Under the pieces are notes generated by a model, which saw only the letters and a list, made by a program, of their open reading frames with translations, was not told where the DNA came from and searched no databases. 64,000 bases of DNA, from positions 24,563-88,562 of the forward strand of contig PDUO01000112.1 in NCBI GenBank assembly GCA_003008705.1, in the 5' to 3' direction. The stretch is from Pezicula radicicola (lineage: Eukaryota > Ascomycota > Leotiomycetes > Helotiales > Dermateaceae). The position numbers and the translations under genes were made by a program. Position 1 is the stretch's first letter. Every line of letters starts with the position of its first letter. Positions 1-12,399 of the stretch are shown in pieces.

Positions 1-309
1 TACAGGGGCATAGTCAAGAAGCTTGGTTAGAGTGAGTTGCGAGAGAGGATCGAATAAGTTCTGCTCTAATAAACAGTAGGATCGACCGTCGACCTCTCGA
101 GGTGAGTATTGAGAGGATATATGTTGATGTGAGGGGGGGTTGAAGAGAGAGAGCGGATTGCATATACGTACGAATTTTTTATACCGAGTAGTAATAAAAA
201 AGACCACGTAGGTCAAAATAGTGCTTTGGCGCAGGAGTTCTAGCCTTGGCATGGAGCGAGCGAGCATTTGGCGTATTTATTGGGTCTCTCTGATTTTATC
301 ACTTTAGCT

Positions 310-902
310 TTAGGAGGGAGGGAACTTTGCATAGCTTAGTGTTAATAAATTGAGGTTAATGATGTAGTATACCTTTTCAGAACTGCCTGTTATTTCGAGG
401 GGGATATTAAACTTGTTTTTATAGTGCTTTAGGTCATCGAAGTGTTCGTGCTTTTTGAAGTAGGGGAGGAGATCTTTGAAGCCCCTGCCTTTGTTACTGA
501 GTTTTCCCCACTGGTTGAAGGTTAGAAATGCCTTGGAGAATAGTTTTAGAGGGAACTTGTTTGAGGGACTTACATCGTCGTAGTCTAAGGTATAGCCGCG
601 TACATACATTTGATAGTTGATTGCACTTGAGCCACCTAGACCCTTGCCACGAGGCTGATCGAAGCTCACGTTGTTTGCCGCTCTCTGGTTCGGAAACTAG
701 TAATCTATGTATTATTTCAGGGGAATTCTATCAGCTATACCTGGGATACACTTTTGTGTAACTAGTTATAATTAGCATTTTTAGTTAATCTTACAACTAC
801 TATGAGACGTGCAGTTCTACCGCCGACAACAATAAAATCATAGGCATATTTTAGGAAGTCCTCGAGAGAATAGAGAGCAGGAAGATTGTTAGACTCCGCC
901 AT
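310..902 (-). pseudogene. GMC oxidoreductase, N-terminal part, decayed
   Basis: Translation from the ATG at 902 gives the FAD-binding beta-alpha-beta start of a glucose-methanol-choline oxidoreductase (YDFIVVGGRTARL). The family consensus GGGTAG is damaged: two glycines are now Arg. Further on is the second family signature, RGKGLGGSSAINYQMYVRG, followed by a WGKLSNKG..FKDLLPYFKKHE block, both typical of aryl-alcohol oxidase or choline dehydrogenase relatives. Stops lie between the two blocks (about 670-780). A possible 5' splice site follows the KHE block near 375, but no downstream exon was recognised in 1-310. The family oxidises alcohols or sugars using FAD. The damaged nucleotide-binding glycines and the stops make this copy non-functional. 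Family assignment is firm; the exact substrate class is unknown. Confidence 0.8.
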
Positions 903-959
903 TTTCGACGGTAGAAAACAAGTTCGTTAGGAAGCGAAAATGATACAAGGCAGTATTCT

Positions 960-2913
960 AATGTATATACCGGAAGACCCCCCAGGGCAAGTCCAGCAGG
1001 CCAGATCTCGAGCCTCGCACCGCCGACACTTCCATAGCCACGCTATTAGAACGCCTATAGCGCGTGGAGCAGCTATTAGGCCATCAACTACTACCCGCTA
1101 CAGGTCATTCCTGATGTCCAGACTTGGCCCTGGAGTCAACCACCCCACCACGTAAGCTCCTTCTAGCACAGCGACGACCGTCGGTCTTACTAGCCCATCG
1201 CACCATTATTGGAGGCGAGCTCAGCTCCGCCGAGATCCAGTCCCCAGTCGCTCCATCACACGCTGGAGACAGCGTAAACAATGCAGGCATCATCAAGGAC
1301 CATCTCATCCCAAACTTCCTGTTTGGCTATAGTCTGGCCCGATTGACGAGGCTGGCTGGCCACGCGGTGCTGTCAGCGCTGTCTGTGTTGGATTTCAATG
1401 AGTCAGCGTTCTTCGTTGAGAGCAAGTAGCGCAGGGCGAGCTCCTTTGCTCCGAGGACGATTCCACCTTGCTTAATCTGTCTCCTCGAACATGTTGGCGG
1501 CTGTAGCAGGCTTTTGTCAGAGACATCCTCCCTTGGCTACCCCTTTTCGACCAGACCTGCTGTCTTGAGCTGGTCGGCAACGCGTGCAATAACCGCTTCA
1601 AAGAGCCTAACCTCGCAACAACGCTGACTTTGTTCGTCCTTGCACTGGGTGCCTTTGCTTGTGACAATCAGGACACAAACGATGCTTTGGACCAGTCTCC
1701 GGGATTCGATTACTTCTAAGCTACGAAGAGGATACTCGAGCTAAGTTCCGGATAGTAGTACTCCATCCTCTTAGTTCAGTGTAAAATTTTAAAGGCGTAT
1801 GCTACCACCCACCCCCTTTTTCTTTTTCACTACCTTAATATCTCTGATGTAGATGCGTATACTGATTTTACGACTATTCAGCATCTACCTTCTCTTTGCT
1901 CTTTGCCCCCTCCTCGGCTTCGACGCCATCTTTGTAGCGTCAACGGACATTCTTGTCTTATTACATTGCCGCACCAGACTCTACAGCAATACGCCCACCG
2001 AGCGACACCATCCCCCCGAAACCAATGTCGCCGAATCTTGCCATCGTGCCTACTGGACCTACTTCCTCCTGTCCCACGAATTGAAATCTTACATCGCCTT
2101 CAGCCCCTCTATGATTCATTGCTTCCACTCGGTAGTCCCCTTGCCTATATCTGACCATGACAAGCAGGCATCTTCTAGTTCCTCGCCGAGATCCCCATCC
2201 GCAGCATCTTTGCTAACATCTACGACAGCGCCTTCAACATCCACACCATCTACACGCTCGCCGTCACCGAGGAACCGGAGATGCAGCTGGCGCAGTGGTA
2301 CACCGGCCTACCGGCCGCCCTCAAGTTCCCGCTGACGACCGACGCAGGCGCGATTACAGCTATCCCGGCTCTGCAGAAAGCGTTCCTTCGGGCGCAGTAC
2401 TACGCCGCGCTCTGCGTCCTCCACTGGTCGTCCGTCATCCGGCTGCTGACCCTCAGCGCCGGCGAAATCAGCGACCCTCATTCATCCTTATCCTCGTTTA
2501 GGGACAGGGAGCGCAACCTGGAGTCGGCGGCGCAGGCCCTGCAGTACGCCGTGCTGTTCATCTACTCGATCGAGACGCTCCTCTTCGAGCGGCACATCCT
2601 GCTCTTCGCTAACCTAATTGGCCTGTGTAGCATCAGCCTGATTCTGACCAGCGCCTACAACGCCTCCGAACTGCCCTCGAGCGTGGTACCCCCCGGCGCC
2701 GCCGCGGCGCTGCAGAAGGCGTACCCGCTCTTTGGGCTCTAGACCGCGAATCCCAAGGCTGCGGGGACGGCGGAGCGGCTGAAGGAGCTGATGGTCCTGG
2801 GACACATTCCCCTAGACGTCGGCGGCGGCGGCGAGGAGGAGTTCGGTCAGCGGCACGATGTTTATAGCCGTAGTAGTGATACGAATAGGGGATTAGTTAA
2901 CAGGTTGAGGTAA
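960..2913 (+). pseudogene. Fungal-specific transcription factor, decayed
   Basis: Pieces of a fungal regulator appear in order but in different frames. A coiled-coil-like LLERL.RVEQLLG linker lies near 1030-1090. The middle homology region (about 1480-1720) reads CWRL*QAFVRDILPWLPLFDQ, then ATTLTLFVLALGAFA and PGFDYF. The region 1960-2170 contains CHRAYWTYFLLSHELKS and VVPLP. The C-terminal helices (2179-2740) contain FLAEIPIRSIFANIYDSAF, LAQWYTGLPAALKFPL and FLRAQYYAALCVLHW. Family members are Zn2Cys6 activators whose middle homology region is PF04082-like. No zinc cluster was found upstream. In-frame stops (for example near 1060, 1490, 1720 and 2740) and a frame change near 2175 argue for a pseudogene, though a 47-nt intron (2132-2178) could explain the last frame change. 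Confidence 0.75.
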
Positions 2914-3251
2914 GAACTTTTGGTAGCGCGACAGGACAGGACGGGACATTTTCGGGATACGATACTGTAAGGTGTACATATATATAGATGTATAGCAACA
3001 ATCTATATAGCTCTTAAGTGTCTCTATATTTCTGCAGTGCCTTACTCTTTGAACTCCGAATCGAATCGAATGGACTACCTATATATAAAACTCAAGAACA
3101 AACAAAATATCTTCTTCTAAAATTTAAAGCTACGAAGCTCCTAAGGCCCCCTCCTTCCCTAGAAAACCTCGTACAACCTCTTTGCTCCCCGCCCCTAATC
3201 TCACCGACGGGATCTTCAACGAAGATGTCTCTACTCTCTAGGAATTATATA

Positions 3252-3277
3252 AGTAGTAGTAGTAGTAGTAGTAGTAG
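3252..3277. repeat. (AGT)n microsatellite
   Basis: Eight or nine perfect AGT units are directly visible. Confidence 0.9.
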
Positions 3278-3570
3278 GGCGCCAAGGTATATAGGAATGA
3301 TCGATCGGTAAGGTAGGGCTCCAAGGAGGGTTCATAGGTTGTCAAAGATTCCAAGGGGGAAGGTCACCTAAGAAAATAGTACCTACCTAGTATAGGGGCC
3401 AAAATACAGGTACCTTACCTTACCTTACCTTATATTAGAGTACATGTAGAAAAAATGGAGCACCGACACGCCCCTCCCCAGTCGTCCGCCTTCAGTCAGG
3501 GTGGGTGGATATATTTGTCTAATCAGCTGACTCGAGTTCCCCTCGAGTAGTGCCGTTGCTGCTTATTCAC

Positions 3571-3606
3571 NNNNNNNNNNNNNNNNNNNNNNNNNNNNNN
3601 NNNNNN
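3571..3606. other. Assembly gap (36 N)
   Basis: A run of N. The following bases are C- and A-rich homopolymers, which may be why the assembly broke here. Confidence 0.99.
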
Positions 3607-3859
3607 CCCCCAAAAAAACAAAAAAAGAGAGAGAGTATAACTACATGTGAAAAAAACAGTTTGTAGACCATATATTAGAAAAAGAACATAAACTTCTGAA
3701 ATCTCCGCTTCACGGCCATGCTTGGGTTACATAGTGTTGTGCTGGCATGTTCGGGAAAGTACGATTCGCGCAGAAGTTATACCCTTGATTACCTGATATA
3801 CCTTCATGAGCACGAGAAGGACAAGTACTGCCCAACCCAAGCAGATAGCAAAGGGCTAT

Positions 3860-5687
3860 TTAGATTGCCTCGACCTCTGTGACCACACGCTCGGCATCTT
3901 TAGTGAACATGTGGCGTGTATTGTATCTAGCAGCTTGGCCGGTACAAACGTATAACTTGAATCTCCTAGCAGGAATGCACTGCGATTGCAGTTAGTATTT
4001 GTTAGGAAAGAGGGGAGGGGATAGATCTAGGTTTCACTCACGTTGATAAACATCTCGTCAATCTCTTCTAATGTGCGATCTTTGGTTTCCGGAACGAACA
4101 AGACGGTGGGGATGAAGAGAACTACCGTGCAGGCACCAAAGATATAACTAACCTTAGTGCCTATGTTGGCGTAGTCGGCACTTAGGAGGTATCATATCGA
4201 ACAAACGACAGTAGCAGCCACCATCCACTAGAAGCCAAGAGAGATCGAGATAGTCTTGGATCGGAGCCTCTTCGATAGTACCTCTCCAAGAACGACTAGA
4301 CCAACGGAGCCCCACGTGACTATAAAGCTAAAGTAGAAAATGTAGATGAAGGCAACAAGGCATCCAGCGGCTGCCTTGCTACTAGGAGCAGCTTGCCCAA
4401 CGATGGAGAATCCTATTATACAGACGCCGTTGATGAAAGCTCCGATAATCAAGAGCCTACAACGTCCGACGAACTTGACAGTCGGGAAAGCTGTGATTGA
4501 ACCAGCGATCTAGTATGTATTAAGGATAACCGTGATCAAGAAGATATTATCAACCCCTACGAGTTTAAAGAAAGTCGTATATCTATAACAAACATAAGCG
4601 GAAATTCATTAATCAAAGAAGGCGTTTCTTACATTGAGATAAAGGTAATACCTATGAACTACTGGCCACCCATCATTAAGGTCACCATGCAAGTCCGGCG
4701 GACATCGGTGCCTTTAAAGCATTCCATGTATCCGACCGAAGCATTAAGATACTTCTCCAGTTTTATGAATGCTACTATCTCGGCGATTTCCTCATCGAGC
4801 TCCTCCTGCGGGATGTCCTTGCCGCGAACCTTGCGGATAGCCTTTTTGGCCTCTTCGACACGACCGCGGGTAACATACCATCCTAGGAAGAATTAATCAA
4901 TAACCGAGAATAGATGGAGCGACGATATCACTTACTTGGGGACCCAGGTAAGATCCAAATAGTTGCACATATCATCAGAGGGGTGATCATGGTTACTAGC
5001 AGAGGCAGCCAGTACGACCATCTGTTAGGCCATTTGTAGTTTACATTATTAATACAAGACGCGATGAAGTTTGGTACCGAGATAAAGAATTGATAAAGAA
5101 TAACCGTTACTCCTCTTAGTTCAATGGAGCAATTTCAGTCCAGTAACTAATAGCAAAGACACCGACTGTATATGTTGGTGGATGTTAATAACAAGAAAGA
5201 CCTAAGACCCCTTCGAGGTCTCGGCAACTCACCAAAGCTGTAGGCTAGACCTATGATAAACTTTCCCACAAGCAAGGCAGTGTAGTAGGGAATCATTATA
5301 ATGCTAGATCCAAGAATGTTGCAGACTGCGCAGAGGAGTAGGCCAGGTTTGCGTCCGTATTCGGTACCGATCCAGCCGCCGATGACTGAACCGAGGAAAC
5401 CGGAGATCATTCCGATGCCAAACGTAAGTGAAGTAGCGCCTGCCGTGATGCCGTATTCACCCTTGCTGGGATAGCAGTACCTAAAGTCTTTGAGCTACCT
5501 GGGCAGGTGTAAGTGATGGATAATTAAGGGAAGAATTGCTGTCTTACTGTGGCATTGCCAAAGATCCTCCACCGATGCCCTGATCGAAACCAAAGGACAT
5601 GGCGCCTAAGGAAACAACCAGGCAGTACGAACATACGGTGCCATACCGCTGCCAGACGATGAGCTTCGACGAGTGGGTGTCGGCCAT
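3860..5687 (-). pseudogene. MFS sugar permease (maltose/hexose:H+ symporter family), broken
   Basis: The reading frame starts with ATG at 5687 (MADTHSSKLIVWQRYGT). It gives the TM1 signature LGAMSFGFDQGIGGG, a TM2-3 region with GGWIGTEYGRKPGLL (the sugar-porter loop G-[RK]-[RK] motif), EIAPL, the cytoplasmic helix VEEAKKAIRKVRGKD, and the terminal PETKDRTLEEIDEMF (PETKG-type motif). Introns with good GT-AG ends interrupt it, for example near 5480-5550, 5170-5230, 4890-4935 and 3990-4040. Compared with a normal permease there is a 1-nt loss after EIAPLN (about 5120). Stops occur at GGQ*FIG, NTY*IAG, LGF*WMV and CSI*YLL, three of them readable as CAG to TAG. The protein would be an integral plasma-membrane transporter of about 530 aa. 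Family certain; substrate not assignable. Confidence 0.9.
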
Positions 5688-7257
5688 TTCGACAATGGTA
5701 CTGTCGAGAAGTCTTTGAGGAGGTTTCGAGTTGCCTTGACTCTATCTGAGGAATGGTGACAGGAGGGAAGATGGAGAAGGGGCAGTCGAGGCATTATATA
5801 TCTCGATCTGTCCACGCGATGCGGTGGTGGAGCCAGTGCAGAGCGTGGAGTGCGTCTTGGGGAACCCTAGCTTGGAGAACGTCGAATATTCTGGCCTAAC
5901 CTATGGAAATGCGGAGTCCTTCTAGAAACGACTGCCTTCTCGAGGTTGCGCTCTCTGGGAAAACCTACTAAACAAGTAGAGCGAAAGAATACAGGATTTC
6001 TTTCAGGCCTTTGGCGCTGGCACTAAGCGAACTACCTAGTGCTAGCAAAACACCTTTGTCCTAATGGCAATGGCAATGTTGGAGCAGCACTATGGAGAGC
6101 TCATCAGAGTTGAAGCGGGTCTAGAGTCCCGTAGTGTTAGATGCGAACAATTTTTGACTCTCGAATATTTACCTCTGGAATTTGCCTGCGCCATCTTATC
6201 GTCCAGGTCCGTGACCTCTTGTCCTAGCTCTAGCCTATTATCTACCGGTAGCGAGACCGGCGTTCTAGCTTATTAAAGATATGCCGGTAATAATAGTGAA
6301 AGGAAACGAGCCTACTCGTAGAAGAAAACATAACAGCTTGTGCCAGGGAGATATCCAGCGATTATAGAAGATGCTATGCCGGAAGGGTCTACTTTTGACG
6401 CAGTTGCTGAAGTGTGCCGAAGCTGAAATCAACTGACACCCTTCCCTTTATAAACGCTATGTTCATCGTTGTCGCATCAGAAGCTCTTAGAATGCGCGAC
6501 AGCGCTGTAAGGGGTCTGAGGCTATGGTAACGCTTCGAAAGGAGCCGACAGTTTAAGGTCCTCTACAAGATAGGTCAGATTGAACGCCGTCTCCTTTCCA
6601 ATCCTAGTCCGTGTAAGGAAGCCACAGAAGGGCCACTCCTAGTACTTAGCAGCTGGTACCGACTCCGCTGTGGCTAAGGGGCTTCGAGAAGGTCATAGAG
6701 TGTGGTATTGCTCCTGTTCAACATATTATAAATAAAGGCGGACATCAAAGAAATAGAAGGGTTTACATTTTTCTGCAACTACTTCGCTATATTCAAATCG
6801 CAAAATTGATTTTAATTTCTTTTTAGCTAAATGCTAGATCAACCACTTGTTACCAAGGCCCCCTTTCCACCTTACGACGTACACAGGGACTCTCGATATC
6901 ATGGAAATTTGGGTCAGGTAATGTATAATATTATATATTAATATCAAATATACTAATTATGAAATGCAGCCATGTGCGAATACTCCTCTTCCCTAAGATA
7001 CGTAAGGAATACAAAAACGTTCTAAGCATATATTTGAAACCAGGACGAAAGTAGACTCACTAGGTGCTTTGGACATAAAAGAGAGAAATATTTTGATCAA
7101 AGCTAGGACGCAATAGGTTGTTTGATAACGAAGCATAGTTATATCTACGGCGTAAGTCTTCATTTCTTCGTTCTCTTTTCGCAAGAAGCTAGAATATAAA
7201 GTCGCTTTATGATTATATAATTACAATCGGGAGATCTGATGACAATTACGATTCGAT
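5688..7257. other. Region without an assignable gene
   Basis: Short open stretches exist on both strands (for example plus 6064-6276, and a minus-strand piece around 6170-6280 containing LELGQEVTDLDDKMAQ), but each is interrupted and none matches a family I can name. The latter resembles the linker of a zinc-cluster regulator, which is only a suspicion. It is probably more decayed coding sequence plus the promoter of the permease. Confidence 0.4.
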
Positions 7258-9059
7258 TCAATTAGCACCACTGGTCTCATCTCCGTCCTCTTTCTTCTTA
7301 CTCCAGAAGCTGCTCTCTGCACTTTTATTAGTCTTATTTCCATTCGCATCCAGTATAATCATCACATTGCTGCCTGTAGTTGGGCGTTCATTCTTTTCCT
7401 TCTCCTCAGTGTCCCCATTCAGTTCCACTTGACTATGCATCTGAGCCAAGAGCCTTGCTGCCTGCGCATCATATTTGCACCTTAGTCGGATTGCCTCGCC
7501 ATGCTTGTGGAACAATAAAGGGAAGGGCACACAAGCCACAGTTAGGAAAGCTAGGATTGAGCTTGCCCAGTGGATACTAAGATTCTGGTACATGTAGGTC
7601 GTGAACAAGGGAAAGGCGGCTCCGAATAACAAACGGAGGACCGAATTCACGGCAAGATATAAAGCCGTATAAATTACGTTCGAGTCGATGAGGTAGTTCA
7701 TGATGCTTAAGAACACCAAAACTATGCCGAAGCCAAAAGGAGCCGCCCCTATTATCGAAACGCTCTAATGAGTTCTTGGTCCGTTGGTCCAAGTAAACCA
7801 AAATAAGCCCACCAGCAAGAGGATTGATCCTAGAATAGATGGAGGTAGACGAGCCTCCTTTTGCTATAGCTATGCGATTGTATCTCTTGTTGTCATAGAT
7901 GCGGTGACCGACAGCAATTATCATGCCTACACCAACACCAATAAACGTCAAACCACCAATACTAGGGCTCCAGCCGCGTCCCTGTTGGTGTACAATAGGG
8001 AATGCACCGAACATCATAAACAACGTACCGTATTAAATGGACAAATACACCGAGCAAGAAGTACAATTGGTTCTTTGAAGAGTAGAACCCAAGGGCGTGA
8101 GAGCGCGATCTTGTATACGCTTCCGATAGATTGGGTACTAGGCTGAAATTCGATCTTCGATTTATATACTTTACTAGTCATCTTTGAGAGCTTCTTTGCA
8201 CGGCGACGTAGGATGACTGGTGTGTATGTGTCGGGAACCACAAGGCTGCCCGCGATCTATAACGCCCTAGAGAAGATGGTTAGGAAGCCCATCACCCATC
8301 TCCATCCTTTATTCTGTCCCAAGAAACCTCCAACGATTGGACCCAGAGCAGGCCCGAGGAATGGTGCTGCAGCGAAAAGAGCCATGGCAATGCCACGATC
8401 CGAACCCTCAAACATATCTGCAATTGTTCCTCCTGCAATAGTGAGCGGCGAGGAACCAAAGGCTCCGGCGAAAAATCGGAGAACGATAACAGTTTCGATG
8501 TTTTAAGCTCCTACACACCCAGCATTGAATGCTGTGAGGACCATGTATGTCACGAAGAAGAGTATTTATCGGCCATATAACTCAGATAGAGGAGCCCACA
8601 GAAGCGGGCCGATGGCGAAACCAAGAACGAAGAGTAATACCCCTAATGTTACCACCTCTTTGCCGACCCCAAACTCCAACAAAACATCACTAATTCCTCC
8701 TGAATATGCCGAAGCCTGGAACGATACTACTAAAGTCACCTATGAAAAGACAAGAGCCATTAGTATTCCTTGCGCGGAGGAAGGCTTGGACTTACCCCAG
8801 CCACGATCGAGGTAATCAACCACTTTTTCTATTTTGGCCACAACATGGGATCCCTCATATCGTTTGGAATGTACTCGATGACATATGGATTATCCTTAGT
8901 TCCAGGTCCGCGATATAGGTGTTGGAGAACTACATCCGTGACATGCGTTTGATCAATGACTAGACTCCAGTGCAAGGCTCTCTTATCCTCCACACGCCAA
9001 GCTTCGAGATCTACTTTTGGCTTTGTAGCCTCTATCCTTGAGGCAGAGGAGTCGGTTAT
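7258..9059 (-). pseudogene. MFS drug:H+ antiporter (DHA1, polyamine/multidrug type), broken
   Basis: On the minus strand a 12-TM DHA1-type exporter can be followed almost end to end. Visible blocks are [29 protein letters not shown] (motif A region), RFFAGAFGSSPLTIAGG, GPALGPIVGGFLGQ (antiporter motif C, G-x8-G-x3-GP-x2-GG), and the conserved C-terminal part VFLSIMNYLIDSNVIY and LFGAAFPLFTTYMYQNL. A normal intron lies at about 8740-8800. Inactivating changes: the start codon seems to be ATA (9057-9059) where ATG is expected, stops at WPK*, YGR*, VGA*, RAL* and THx(TAG)SVS, and a 1-nt frameshift in an A-run near 7858. All stops can be derived by C-to-T or G-to-A. The role would have been efflux of small toxic compounds or of a metabolite at the plasma membrane. 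Confidence 0.9.
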
Positions 9060-9357
9060 ATCTAGAAGAGGTTATTGAACAAACAAAATTGAGATTTTTG
9101 TGCAGAGGGTGGGTGGTGGAGAATGTCGTATAGTTATATCTAGTTCACCAAACTACAAAGTATGCGTCCGGGCCGGAAGCTAGGTATTGTACGAGTAAGG
9201 TTACATCCGTTACTGGGTATGAAAATATCTATAAAGGATTACGCTACATCATCCACACTTCATAATTATCTGGACTCCTACATAAAATAAGGTCGCTGCT
9301 CATCCACTCCGTTTCCCGACAAATTTAAACATTAAAACGCGTAGCAAGGGTGGCTAC

Positions 9358-10558
9358 TTATAAGGGGTAGCTCGGAATGGGTGAAAGGACATTGTTGTTG
9401 GTATGGGAGGTGAAGGACCCAAAAGGAACGACTGCCGAGAGTTCAACTGCGATATCTCGGTCATTGATTTGACACGGGGCGCCGCAATGATGCGAGATGT
9501 TGCGCTCCAGGCAGTAGATGCACCAGAAGATGCGCTGCTTGAGATGCACTTCTTGTGGGAACGACTCTTTCCAGGACTTTTCATTATAGATCCCGAGCTG
9601 GAAGTAGAGGCGCACCGCAGTTGCTATCTCATTGTATGCCCAGTCTCAGCGTAAAGGAGGTAGGATGACTTGAGAAGTAGACACTGGATCGTGACCAGAT
9701 TGCGTCAGCTACTACGGATGATGTGGTTCAGAAGGTTTGAGGCGCGACTGAATGCGGACGGACCATCCAGGGACAATATTATCTTCGGCACAGAAAACGT
9801 CGGTAATCTTAACCAGCGCAACAATAAGATAGACTAATGCCATGAACTGGATGTGATCAAGAGTGACCTCCCTTAACCTTTGGCATACGTACTTCTCGAA
9901 GTCTCTGTCAAAGAGGTTTCGTCTATGCAAGGATCTGATCTGACAATTAGCACCAGCGCACACCGGAAATAAAGACCTAAAACTTACAATGTGGATTGAT
10001 AACTGTAAAGTACGTTCTTATCGGCTCTTACAGTGGCTTTAATCCACAGTGCCTAATGCTGGCATCCCAGGTGACAAGCTCTCCCAGATAACAGTTTGTA
10101 GGATTGGAACAGAGAGACAGCCTACAAGTCTGTTACCCTGCGCTACCAATCGTCGCTCTTATGTCACTATCATGGCCTCAACCTAACGGTACATCCAGCG
10201 TGCTCAAAGGCTCCAGGCTGCTTGATGCTTCGGTGAAGATAGGTCTCGAGCCGTCAGAGGCCATGGATAAGGTTATCTCACAAGTTGTCGCTTGTTGAGG
10301 ATTGAGTTCATTAAGGCCTACGGGTTGTGTGGCTTTGGAAGAATCTCTCAGGTGGTCTAGATTCTCCCAGATTCTTGCCTTGAGTTAATCCAGTACTTCT
10401 GCTCTCCATGATGTCTTATCCTTAGTAGAATGTTCACTTCCTGGTGTTGGATCGTCTTGCGACCCACTGAGCCGCTGCCTCTTCGGCCTTGTGTTATATT
10501 GGCAGAAGTAGTCACCATCAGAGCATTGAGAACAAGGCTGTTCGCCAGAGCCAGAGCA
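9358..10558 (-). pseudogene. Zn2Cys6 (zinc cluster) transcription factor, broken
   Basis: The C-terminal half of a binuclear zinc cluster is visible at about 10500-10558 (CSGSGEQPCSQCSDGDYFC, then the basic linker RPKRQRL), just after an intron acceptor. The N-terminal half was not convincingly found upstream. A linker (KARIWENLDHLRD) leads to the regulatory domain: TLDHIQFMALVYLI, WAYNEIATAVRLYFQLGIY and RIFWCIYCLERNIS with CGAPCQINDRDIAVEL, the classical fungal_trans core. Stops interrupt the linker (about 10390, 10170 and 10040). The frame ends early at 9358, well before a normal C-terminus, so it is also truncated. It sits beside the DHA1 exporter in the same direction and may have controlled it; that is inference. 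Confidence 0.85.
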
Positions 10559-10559
10559 C

Positions 10560-11204
10560 TATACAGAGAATCAGTATAGGGGCATGGAATCAGGTGGTCT
10601 GTCTAGGTCACTCGCACTTTTGTTTTACGTTTTTTGTTTTTATTGCTAGCCGGGGACAGTCATGTTAGATGGGAAGGCTGGTATGCTGTTCGTAGCGCGG
10701 AAGAATCTGTACGTACCATGCTTGCAGAACATATCGGGTTCGTTTCTGGGGCCCTATTTTCCTCTACTCATATTCCAACTCCCAGACTACATTTTGGTCT
10801 TGCCTTGGGCTAGCAGGTTCCGGTAATTCGGGAGTCATGGCCCCAAGTGTAGGGCTGCTTCTAATGTAATACTGTCACTGGCCGAAAACGCCGGGAAAGC
10901 GCCAGTTGGGAAGAGTTTGTGTTGACTCAGCTTGATCTACAGTATACTTGATAGTAATGTATAAGCAGAAGAAGAAATTAGTAATTGAGGCTGTATGAGG
11001 AAAAGGAGATGAAAGAAACGTCGTTTTCCTAGATTTCTGGCGCATATATGCTCTCATTGGTACAACTCTGTCTGTTACTATACCAGGTGTTATGCTTATG
11101 GAAGATGAACAAGGTTGGCAACCCAATCATGGCAAGTGCAGGTAGAGGGAACAGATGAAACATTCATTCAATACATTGTGAACGGTCCTCTTGCTATTGT
11201 TGCT
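10560..11204. other. Intergenic, no gene recognised
   Basis: Contains an A/T-run tract (10620-10645). Short open frames on both strands show no family signature. The missing first half of the zinc cluster should lie in 10600-10700 if it survives; a CxxC pair was not found there. Confidence 0.4.
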
Positions 11205-12260
11205 CTACTCACGCTCTCTCCACTCACGTGTCGCAAACCATTCCTCCAGTGTGACAATATTTCCATCTGGATCCGCGAAGAAAAACCACTGCGAGTCTCC
11301 CTAATTCAAACAACCTGTGGTAAGTTAGCAAGAGCATCTTATTGTGGCTCTGGTGGCACTCTTACCTCTCTGATCCTCAATTAAAATATTTGTGCCTCGC
11401 GCCTTTGCTTTCGCCAAAGCACTAGCATAATCCTTTGTTTTGATACAGAACTGGGCGATCCCTCTCTGTGTCCACGTTGGGACCGGTCCAGGTGGCGGGT
11501 TGTTTCTGCAGTCTCGTATTAGAAATAAAAGATTCTAGGCTTATCGGATATTAACAGAAGGCGTTCTCCATTTTCTCACCTTCTCCGATATACAACAATT
11601 CAATGTGCATCTGGCTGCAATTCGTTTAGGCTCTCAGGAATCCAACTTAGACATTCTGAAGACCGATCTTTTCCAGATCGAACCTAAATGCGTCTTTTTG
11701 CTGTTTTGCAAGGTATTTGAAACCCTACAGATGAAAGCCGGTCTTGGGGACGGAAATCGACACTACTGTTGTGTTCTATCCCGAAAGACTTGTAGAACTT
11801 TTCGGTGGCTTCCTGGTTGACAACATTGGACATAAAATGGAGCTATGTCCTCTGCCCTGGTGTTGGAGCCTTGGCCTGGAAGGCACCTTTTTCAGATTCA
11901 AGCAATTCGAGAAATTGGTCTTTAGTGTCTATTAGAAGGCATGATTTCGTCAGGCCTCATTTCCGCCGAATGGCAATAGGTTCGTGCAGAATTTTTAGGT
12001 TGGGAAATTCAGTGTGGATTCACTTTAATTCCTCTTGGGCATCGGTTACAAGAAGCGTGATTGCCCGAGATCCGACCTAGTTAAAGTGCGCGGGCTATCC
12101 GGGGGTCGTCCTTAGGTCTTTCCATTCGTACAGGATGAGATGCATATGTGGGTCCGTTGGTAACTTGAGGGCTATAGTCTTGACTTGCAGCGTTAGCAAT
12201 TCTCGGCCACAGAAAGTAGGCTTGATATTTAGTTAGGCTGGGCCGTAGTGTAGGTATCTC
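11205..12260 (-). pseudogene. VOC-superfamily (glyoxalase/extradiol dioxygenase-like) protein, broken
   Basis: Minus-strand frames give two vicinal-oxygen-chelate units. The first (about 12170-11900) has LPTDPHMHLILYEWKD, then ITLLVTDAQEEL and IHTEFPNLKILHEPIA. The second (about 11850-11205) has LHFMSNVVNQEATEKFYKSF, IELLYIGE, PTWTQRGIAQFCIKTKDYAS and the terminal WFFFADPDGNIVTLEEW, a typical final strand with its metal-ligand Glu. Introns such as 11316-11366 have a clean branch site. Stops occur at PG*PAHFN*, EELK*IH, RRK*GLT (TGG to TGA) and RGCLN*GDS. The family binds a divalent metal and covers glyoxalases, ring-cleavage dioxygenases and bleomycin-resistance folds; the reaction cannot be told. 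The 5' end is not defined and probably lies in 12260-12400, back to back with the next gene. Confidence 0.75.
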
Positions 12261-12399
12261 CCTAGGGCTTCTATATACGCAGTCAGTAATGTCCCCTAAT
12301 CGTTTTAGCACATTACTGAAATGATGACCAGGAACTAAAGCTTCCAGGTTTCTACTCCCTACATATTTTGAGACTAAGATCCGAGGCTGAACAACGACA

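Larger units (their letters stand above)
3000..3859. other. Intergenic stretch with microsatellites and a gap
   Basis: No credible gene seen. It holds an (AGT)n run at about 3252-3277, an (ACCTT)4 run at about 3411-3432, and an assembly gap of 36 N at 3571-3606. Confidence 0.6.
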